Of a stretch of 8,004 bases of DNA, positions 1 to 4,346 are shown piece after piece. The notes below the pieces were generated by a model, which was not told where the DNA came from, did no database searches, and was given only the letters and a program-made list of their open reading frames with translations. Made by a program: the position numbers and the translations under genes. This DNA is from Gammaproteobacteria bacterium (GTDB lineage: Bacteria > Pseudomonadota > Gammaproteobacteria > Eutrophobiales > Eutrophobiaceae): assembly GCA_016844485.1 (NCBI GenBank), contig JAENIZ010000085.1, positions 1 to 8,004 of the forward strand, given 5' to 3'. Numbering within the stretch: position 1 is the stretch's first letter; each line of letters starts with the position of its first letter.

Positions 1-686
1 TTACAACTGCGCTTGCTTCAGGACAAAGCACTCAGGATTTCCTGATGGCAGATAATCCGGAATTTTTCTCACCGAGTATCGATGAATATAACCGGTTTTT
101 AAGAAGTAAATCATATGTTAATTTTTTCTTTGGTGGATTCAATCCATTTCATTGGCGGATACGTGAATTTTTTATCGCGCTGGAAACATTAAAAGAACCG
201 CCAGGCAGCCCGCTCTGGCCACAGTACTATAGCAATACTGCATACAAACTTGGGCCACATAACATAAAATTCAGCGCAAAATCCTGTAAATCAGGACAGG
301 TGAAATATCTACCAGATAAAAATGACCCTGATTTCATGCGGAAAAACCTGATCAAGGAACTACAGGAAGCTGAAGGGTGTTTTAATTTCATGGTGCAACT
401 GCAGGTTCCGGATAAAAACATGCCTATTGAAGATCCATCGGTCGAATGGAAAGAAAGCGTTTCGCCCTTTGTCACACTGGCAGATATTACCATCCCGGCC
501 CAGGGATTCGATTCTCCAGAGCAAATGCAATTCTGTGAAAATCTGTCATTTTCACCGTGGCATGCACTTGCTGAGCACAGGCCCATTGGTCAATTTAACC
601 GTATCCGCAAGGCTGTTTATAAGGCAAGTTCAGATTATCGCCATACGCAAAACAAGACTGATATACCGCAATCACTCGAGTGGTGA
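1..686 (+). CDS. Catalase-like heme-binding protein (y4iL type), 3' part only
   Basis: The frame is open from base 3 with no stop before the ATG at 45, so the true start is very probably left of the window and only the C-terminal ~228 residues are seen. Upstream of 45 the frame reads TTALASGQSTQDFL. Numbered from 45, the end contains SFSPWHALAEHRPIG followed by NRIRKAVYKASSDYRH, typical of catalase-related proteins of the y4iL-like group. R188 and Y192 form an R-x3-Y pair matching the heme-ligand motif of catalases (RxxxY then RH), so Y192 is the likely proximal heme ligand. NPFHWRIREFF near residue 33 also fits this group. These proteins are mostly uncharacterised; peroxide removal or another heme-peroxidase activity is inferred from the fold, not shown. 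The distal His that true catalases use would lie outside the window. Same strand as the repair genes, but separated by a 155-base AT-rich gap, so probably a separate unit. Confidence 0.75.
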   Translation, partial: TTALASGQSTQDFLMADNPEFFSPSIDEYNRFLRSKSYVNFFFGGFNPFHWRIREFFIALETLKEPPGSPLWPQYYSNTAYKLGPHNIKFSAKSCKSGQVKYLPDKNDPDFMRKNLIKELQEAEGCFNFMVQLQVPDKNMPIEDPSVEWKESVSPFVTLADITIPAQGFDSPEQMQFCENLSFSPWHALAEHRPIGQFNRIRKAVYKASSDYRHTQNKTDIPQSLEW

Positions 687-841
687 GTGGTACTAACAAA
701 TTACATTAACTTAGCCAAAATCTCTATAATTAATTATTATATTTCATATAGTTATAAAATATATTTAAATTTAATTATAGTTTTGTTTATCGCAAATAAA
801 TGGTGCGTTTCACCGCTCTTTGCTTACTTCAGGTTGGCTCA
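687..841. promoter_or_regulatory. Very AT-rich intergenic region, probable promoter area of the repair operon
   Basis: Bases 721-780 contain only five G or C (about 8%), far below both neighbours. A TATAAT lies at 725-730 with TTACAT at 701-706 (18-base spacer), and a second TATAAA lies at 753-758. Either could serve the downstream glycosylase-uvrC-pgsA genes; neither has a good -35 element, so the exact promoter is uncertain. No hairpin with a T tract is evident after the catalase-like gene. Confidence 0.4.
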
Positions 842-1480
842 ATGATTAAATTTAACCCGGAATGCCGGCTTTGTCCCCGTCTGGCAGCACATCTTGCAAA
901 GGTACGCCGTGATTATCCTGAATACCATGCGCGACCTGTTGCACCATTTGGGGATAAGAAACCCCGCTTGATCATTGTCGGGCTGGCCCCAGGCATGCAT
1001 GGTGCAAATGCAACGGGCAGACCCTTTACCGGGGATTACGCAGGGATCCTGCTATACCGGACTTTGCATCAATTCGGCTTTGCCAATCAAGGCCAGGCCA
1101 CGCATCTCAAGGATGGCCTGCGTCTGATCAATTGCCGAATCACGAATGCTGTAAAATGCCTGCCCCCTGAAAACAAGCCTGCAAACCAGGAAATCAGCAC
1201 CTGTAACCGTTATCTTAAGTCAGAACTTACTACCCTTGATCCCGGAGCTGTCATCCTGGCACTTGGGCGTATCGCGCATAATGCAACCCTGAAGGCATTG
1301 GGGCTGAAGCAGGTGGATTATCCATTCATGCATGGCCGATTATTTGCACTGGAAGAAAGTCGCTGGCTGTTGAATTCGTATCACTGCAGCCGCTACAACA
1401 CACAAACCGGGCGTTTAACGGAGCAAATGTTCCGTAATATTTTCTCTAAAATAGTTGAATTACTGGATATAACCTATTGA
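842..1480 (+). CDS. Family 5 uracil-DNA glycosylase (UDGb), iron-sulfur type
   Basis: Removes uracil, and in this family also some other deaminated bases such as hypoxanthine, from DNA to start base excision repair. From the ATG at 842 the protein has 212 residues. Seen: CRLC (C8, C11), then KCLPPENKP with C106, and C121, the four cysteines expected to hold a [4Fe-4S] cluster. Motif 1 is GLAPGMHGANATGRPFTGD (G47-D65), where the position usually occupied by a polar catalytic residue is Ala/Pro, the hallmark of family 5. Motif 2 is SYHCSRYNTQTGRL (S179-L192), with the family's His. A start at 800 is possible, but the 14 extra residues are unlike the family, and a weak AGG lies about 8 bases before 842. 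The stop is 6 bases before the uvrC start, which suggests one transcript with uvrC and pgsA and a shared role in DNA repair. Confidence 0.88.
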   Translation: MIKFNPECRLCPRLAAHLAKVRRDYPEYHARPVAPFGDKKPRLIIVGLAPGMHGANATGRPFTGDYAGILLYRTLHQFGFANQGQATHLKDGLRLINCRITNAVKCLPPENKPANQEISTCNRYLKSELTTLDPGAVILALGRIAHNATLKALGLKQVDYPFMHGRLFALEESRWLLNSYHCSRYNTQTGRLTEQMFRNIFSKIVELLDITY

Positions 1481-1523
1481 TTTATAATGACTGATAACAG
1501 CAAACAGGTCCGGGGTATACAAA

Positions 1524-2483
1524 ATGCTGGATGAAAACGGTGTGGTGATTTATATCGGCAAGGCACGCAATCTGAAAAAGCGCGTAGCCAGTTATTTCAC
1601 TGCAGGGAAGCAGCAATCCCCCAGGACACATGTCATGATACAGCAAGTCAGGGACATCGAGGTGACGGTCACACACACGGAAAATGAAGCCCTGATCCTG
1701 GAAAACAATCTGATCAAGGAATTAAAGCCCCGATACAACGTCTGGTTCCGTGATGATAAAAGTTATCCTTATCTCTATCTTTCTTCAGAGCATGAATTTC
1801 CCCGTCTGAGTTACTACCGCGGTGCACGCCGTGGAAAGGGACACTATTTCGGGCCTTATCCTGGCGCAGGGGCGGTGAAAAAGACCCTGAACCTTATCCA
1901 GAAACTGTTCCAGATAAGGTCTTGTGAAGACAGTTTTTTTGCAAATCGTACCCGTCCATGTCTGCAGTATCAGATTAAACGTTGTACGGCGCCCTGTGTG
2001 GGGCTGATTGACAGGCAGAATTACCAGGCAGATGTCAAACATGCCGTAATGTTCCTGGAAGGCAAAAATGAGCGGGTGATCGATGCATTACTTGAACCCA
2101 TGCAACAGGCATCTGTTGCACTGGAATTTGAACGTGCCGCCCATTATCGTGATCAGATAAGCAACCTGCGTAAAGTGCAGGAACACCAATATATTAGTGC
2201 ACAGGGTGGTGATATTGACATTATCGCCTGCCGTCATACTGGAGAAATTGCTTGTGTACAGGTTTTTTTTGTTCGTGGTGGATTGAACCTGGGTAGTAAA
2301 TCCTATTTTCCGAAATTTCCCAAAGATGAAGACGAAACTGAGATCATTAATGCATTTCTCCCTCAATTTTACCTCAACAGACAATCAAACAGAAAAATCC
2401 CGCAGGAGATCCTTGTCAGTCAGAAACCAAAAGAAATCGATTTGCTATCGGTTACAACATTTACAAAAGATACTGGGCATTGA
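1524..2483 (+). CDS. uvrC: UvrC N-terminal fragment: GIY-YIG nuclease, Fe-S cysteines, UVR domain
   Basis: This is the longest open stretch of the first half of uvrC, 319 codons from ATG 1524; the last ~10 codons or so after the second break are out-of-frame tail. The GIY-YIG domain, which makes the 3' incision, shows YIG at Y10, R15 in the KARNLKKR motif, and E60 in LILENNLIK, the likely metal ligand. The GVY half of the motif lies just upstream at 1512-1520, so a protein started at 1524 would lack that tyrosine. C134, C146, C154 and C158 match the four cluster cysteines of UvrC. The UVR motif that contacts UvrB is LEFERAAHYRDQI around residues 199-211. FVRGGLNLGSKSYFPK follows as in intact UvrC. 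A real translation start at 1524 is doubtful: there is no convincing ribosome binding site before it. Confidence 0.7.
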   Translation: MLDENGVVIYIGKARNLKKRVASYFTAGKQQSPRTHVMIQQVRDIEVTVTHTENEALILENNLIKELKPRYNVWFRDDKSYPYLYLSSEHEFPRLSYYRGARRGKGHYFGPYPGAGAVKKTLNLIQKLFQIRSCEDSFFANRTRPCLQYQIKRCTAPCVGLIDRQNYQADVKHAVMFLEGKNERVIDALLEPMQQASVALEFERAAHYRDQISNLRKVQEHQYISAQGGDIDIIACRHTGEIACVQVFFVRGGLNLGSKSYFPKFPKDEDETEIINAFLPQFYLNRQSNRKIPQEILVSQKPKEIDLLSVTTFTKDTGH

Positions 2484-3147
2484 TGATGCACTGGAGCGGA
2501 TCGAATGCTTTGATATCAGCCACACCCGCGGTGAAGCGACCATTGCATCCTGTGTTGTATTTGGAAGAGAAGGTTCTATCAAATCAGATTACCGCAAATT
2601 TAATATTGACGATATTAAACATGGTGACGATTACGCCGCCATGCGACAAGTGCTTCAACGCCGTTACACACGCGTGAAAAAGGAAGAAGGGAAACTCCCG
2701 GATCTTATTCTTGTCGACGGTGGTAAAGGTCAGGTATCTGTAGCTAAAGAGGTGCTGGAAGAACTACAATTAACTGAAATCACTCTTATTGGTGTGGCAA
2801 AAGGCCCCACGCGTAAACCTGGTATGGAAAATCTTATTATTGCACAAGGAAACAAGACAATCAGACTCTCATCTGATTCATCAGCATTGCATCTTGTTCA
2901 ACAGATCAGGGATGAAGCGCACCGTTTTGCGCTTACAGGTCACAGACAACGCCGCAAGAATGCCAGGAAACGTTCGCCGTTGGATGATATAGAAGGTGTG
3001 GGAAGTAAACGCCGGCATAATCTGATCAGACATTTTGGCGGCATTCAGGGCATTGTCAGGGCGGGGGTGGAAGATCTAGCCATGGTACCCGGAATTAATA
3101 AAAGTCTTGCACAAAAAATCTATGACTCATTCCATGAGCACAAATGA
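2326..3147 (+). CDS. uvrC: UvrC C-terminal fragment: RNase H-like nuclease and HhH domains
   Basis: Second half of uvrC in a frame shifted +1 from the first. Only from about codon 42 (base ~2449, RLQHLQKILGI) does the protein match UvrC; the ~40 codons before that are an alternative reading of the first fragment. The RNase H-like nuclease, which makes the 5' incision, keeps its catalytic residues: D63 in IECFDISHT, D131 in LILVDGGKGQ and H199 in IRDEAHRFAL. The tandem helix-hairpin-helix DNA-binding end is present (IEGVGSKRRHNLIRHFGG and MVPGINKSLAQKIYDSF). The stop TGA overlaps the pgsA start in an ATGA, so the fragment is at least positioned for translational coupling with pgsA. Whether it is translated on its own from ATG 2326 cannot be told; no strong ribosome binding site is seen. 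Confidence 0.7.
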   Translation: MKTKLRSLMHFSLNFTSTDNQTEKSRRRSLSVRNQKKSICYRLQHLQKILGIDDALERIECFDISHTRGEATIASCVVFGREGSIKSDYRKFNIDDIKHGDDYAAMRQVLQRRYTRVKKEEGKLPDLILVDGGKGQVSVAKEVLEELQLTEITLIGVAKGPTRKPGMENLIIAQGNKTIRLSSDSSALHLVQQIRDEAHRFALTGHRQRRKNARKRSPLDDIEGVGSKRRHNLIRHFGGIQGIVRAGVEDLAMVPGINKSLAQKIYDSFHEHK

Positions 3148-3710
3148 ATATACCCAACACATTAACGCTGATTAGAATTTTCATGATTCCGGTATTTATT
3201 GTGGTTTTTTATCTGCCGGTCTCATGGAATCATGTTGCAGCCGCTGTGATATTTACTCTGGCGGCAATTACCGATCTGCTGGATGGTTACCTGGCCAGGC
3301 GGCTTGGACAGATATCAACACTTGGCGCATTTCTGGATCCAGTTGCGGATAAACTGATGGTGGCTGTTGTTCTTGTGCTGCTCGTGCAGGAACATCATAC
3401 AATTTGGTTGGCATTGCCTGCGGCCGTCATTGTCGGGAGAGAAATTACAGTCTCTGCCTTGCGTGAATGGATGGCTGAACTGGGCGCGAGACGCAAGGTG
3501 GCAGTTTCGCTTTATGGCAAGATCAAAACAGTGGCACAAATGGTAGCGCTGATCTTTCTGATCTATCATGATTCAATATTAACAATACCGATTTACAATA
3601 TTGGCATGATACTTCTTTACATTGCAGCATTGTTGACCTTATTGTCAATGTGCCATTATCTGTATGCGGCCTGGCCAAAATTGACAGATAAGAAAAATAC
3701 CGGTGTCTGA
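3144..3710 (+). CDS. pgsA: CDP-diacylglycerol-glycerol-3-phosphate 3-phosphatidyltransferase
   Basis: Inner-membrane enzyme that joins CDP-diacylglycerol and glycerol 3-phosphate to phosphatidylglycerol phosphate, the committed step toward phosphatidylglycerol and cardiolipin. The protein has 188 residues, normal for PgsA, and begins MNIPNTLTLIRI, the usual N-terminus of the family. The CDP-alcohol phosphotransferase signature D-x2-D-G-x2-A-R-x8-G-x3-D-x3-D is complete: D44, D47, G48, A51, R52, G61, D65, D69. Hydrophobic membrane segments are visible around residues 12-26, 31-46, 72-102 (two), 129-141 and 150-172. The ATG overlaps the uvrC stop (ATGA), implying translational coupling; with uvrC broken upstream, coupling and polarity may be affected. 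The pairing with uvrC upstream and tRNA genes downstream is widely conserved in proteobacteria. Confidence 0.93.
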   Translation: MNIPNTLTLIRIFMIPVFIVVFYLPVSWNHVAAAVIFTLAAITDLLDGYLARRLGQISTLGAFLDPVADKLMVAVVLVLLVQEHHTIWLALPAAVIVGREITVSALREWMAELGARRKVAVSLYGKIKTVAQMVALIFLIYHDSILTIPIYNIGMILLYIAALLTLLSMCHYLYAAWPKLTDKKNTGV

Positions 3711-3717
3711 TTATTTA

Positions 3718-3745
3718 TTGACAGTACATCGGCCCGGGCTACAAT
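3718..3745 (+). promoter_or_regulatory. Sigma70-type promoter of the tRNA cluster
   Basis: A perfect TTGACA (3718-3723) is followed after 16 bases by TACAAT (3740-3745), starting 7 bases after the pgsA stop and ending 13 bases before tRNA-Gly. The sequence after the -10 includes GCCC, a GC-rich discriminator of the kind often seen in stringently controlled stable-RNA promoters; such control is inferred. Transcription would start near 3752, giving only a very short 5' leader to be trimmed by RNase P. Confidence 0.8.
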
Positions 3746-3758
3746 ATGCCCTCGTTTT

Positions 3759-3834
<76 letters not shown>

Positions 3835-3845
3835 AATACCTGTAT

Positions 3846-3878
3846 AAAACCCCGGGATTGCCGGGGTTTTCGCTTTTA
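3846..3878 (+). terminator. Strong hairpin terminator after tRNA-Gly
   Basis: A perfect 10-bp stem, AAAACCCCGG (3846-3855) with CCGGGGTTTT (3861-3870), encloses a five-base loop GATTG. The T run partly lies in the stem and continues as CGCTTTT. It lies 12 bases after tRNA-Gly and 40 bases before tRNA-Cys, so it should cut or reduce read-through into the other two tRNAs; the symmetric A/T ends would also allow it to work on the minus strand. Confidence 0.85.
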
Positions 3879-3917
3879 AAGAACGAAAGATTTAAAATCT
3901 GATCTTATTAAAGTTAA

Positions 3918-3991
3918 GGCTGGGTGGCAGAGTGGTTATGCAGCGGCCTGCAAAGCCGTGGACGCCGGTTCGATTCCGACCCCAGCCTCCA
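3918..3991 (+). tRNA. tRNA-Cys (anticodon GCA)
   Basis: 74 bases with encoded CCA (3989-3991). The acceptor stem GGCTGGG (3918-3924) pairs with CCCAGCC (3981-3987), with U73 (T3988), the discriminator expected for cysteine tRNA. The anticodon loop CTGCAAA (3948-3954) has GCA at 3950-3952 and a stem GCGGC/GCCGT with one G-T wobble. No good promoter is visible in the 47 bases between the preceding terminator and this gene, so it may depend on read-through. Confidence 0.96.
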
Positions 3992-4011
3992 TTTATTGTT
4001 GAATCGTGATT

Positions 4012-4098
4012 GCCCGGGTGGTGGAATTGGTAGACACAAGGGACTTAAAATCCCTCGGGGGCAACTCCGTGCCGGTTCGATTCCGGCCCCGGGCACCA
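4012..4098 (+). tRNA. tRNA-Leu (anticodon TAA)
   Basis: 87 bases with a long variable arm (class II) and encoded CCA (4096-4098). The acceptor stem GCCCGGG (4012-4018) pairs with CCCGGGC (4088-4094), with discriminator A4095, a leucine identity base. The anticodon loop CTTAAAA (4044-4050) carries TAA at 4046-4048 and stem AGGGA/TCCCT. It lies 20 bases after tRNA-Cys, so the two are probably co-transcribed. Confidence 0.96.
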
Positions 4099-4126
4099 AT
4101 TTCGATTAAATATAAAATACAAGTTT

Positions 4127-4145
4127 TTCAAAAAAGATTTTTGAA
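4127..4145 (+). terminator. AT-rich hairpin after tRNA-Leu, possible weak terminator
   Basis: TTCAAAAA (4127-4134) and TTTTTGAA (4138-4145) form a perfect 8-bp stem with a three-base AGA loop, 28 bases after tRNA-Leu. The T run is within the stem and no further T tract follows, so it is a weak terminator at best. It is the only obvious candidate for the end of the tRNA transcript. Confidence 0.35.
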
Positions 4146-4176
4146 CCGTCACAAACTTTGCCGGTTGACGAGATCC

Positions 4177-4205
4177 CTCTCGGGTTTCCGCCCGAAGAGC
4201 GGAAA
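4177..4205 (+). repeat. Two overlapping, mutually exclusive hairpins
   Basis: One hairpin pairs CTCTCGGG (4177-4184) with CCCG-A-AGAG (4191-4199), with one bulged A and a six-base loop. The other pairs TTTCCGC (4185-4191) perfectly with GCGGAAA (4199-4205) around a seven-base loop. They share bases 4191 and 4199 and the loops overlap the other stems, so both cannot form at once. No T tract follows. The role, if any, is unknown; it may act as RNA or may be a relic. Confidence 0.4.
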
Positions 4206-4263
4206 GTCATGCCAATTTACTGAAAAGTCCCATTAAACAGACTGCACAAACGCCTGTTTTGAG

Positions 4264-4282
4264 CTATACATTATCTATACAT
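4264..4282 (+). promoter_or_regulatory. Tandem CTATACAT repeat upstream of the sensor kinase
   Basis: CTATACAT occurs at 4264-4271 and again exactly at 4275-4282, an 11-base period that puts both copies on one face of the helix. TTGAGC precedes at 4259-4264. The site lies 65-83 bases before the kinase start. It could be a pair of regulator half-sites or contain -10-like elements (TATACA); which of these is not decidable from the sequence. Confidence 0.35.
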
Positions 4283-4299
4283 GACGCATAGATATTGCG

Positions 4300-4321
4300 C
4301 AGGAGGATGTTGATCCTGCTG
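4300..4321 (+). promoter_or_regulatory. Hairpin enclosing a perfect AGGAGG upstream of the kinase gene
   Basis: CAG-G-AGGAT (4300-4308) pairs with ATCCT-G-CTG (4313-4321) around a GTTG loop: 8 pairs with one G-G mismatch. The stem covers the perfect Shine-Dalgarno AGGAGG (4301-4306). That site is 40 bases from the kinase ATG and so does not serve it. An ATG at 4307 directly abuts it and opens a 31-codon frame ending at 4402, overlapping the kinase start in another frame; a TTG in that frame at 4310 has a 3-base spacing. This could be a leader peptide or chance. Confidence 0.35.
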
Positions 4322-4346
4322 ATCGTTAACAGGTCGGATTGTATCC

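Larger units (their letters stand above)
1487..3147 (+). pseudogene. uvrC: uvrC, excinuclease ABC subunit C, disrupted by two frame breaks
   Basis: UvrC makes both incisions in nucleotide excision repair after UvrA/UvrB damage recognition. The likely original start is ATG 1487, reading MTDNSKQV, which resembles UvrC N-termini. That frame stops within 16 codons, while GVYKMLDENG continues in another frame from about 1512; roughly 10 residues that normally lie between them are missing. The second break is near 2430-2460: the first half follows UvrC up to IPQEILVS and about EIDLL, and the second half resumes in another frame at RLQHLQKILGI, with about 50 linker residues absent. Both net losses must be 2 modulo 3. 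As read, the locus encodes about 553 codons against about 610 in E. coli. All domains remain well conserved, so the damage is recent or is a sequencing/assembly error. It sits between a uracil-DNA glycosylase gene and pgsA, its usual neighbour. Confidence 0.8.

Noticed and set aside
800..841. Earlier ATG for the uracil-DNA glycosylase
   Set aside because: The extra 14 residues do not match the family start, and no ribosome binding site precedes it.
2326..2483. Programmed ribosomal frameshift joining the two uvrC halves
   Set aside because: A frameshift alone would not replace the ~50 missing linker residues, UvrC is not known to use one, and a second unrelated break lies at the N-terminus.
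3914..4099. Minus-strand 61-codon frame with GAGIEPARS and ESNRRP
   Set aside because: It lies over the tRNA-Cys and tRNA-Leu genes; this is the well-known false protein that arises from antisense tRNA sequence.
3924..4236. Plus-strand frames of 61 and 76 codons over the tRNA genes (for example RVVELVDTRDLKSLGG)
   Set aside because: They are readings of tRNA-Cys and tRNA-Leu, another common false-gene pattern.
4099..4346. Attachment-site duplication of the tRNA-Leu 3' end, marking an integrated island
   Set aside because: Only short scraps (TGCCGGTT, ATCCCTC) recur downstream, no direct repeat of the tRNA end is seen, and no integrase is present.
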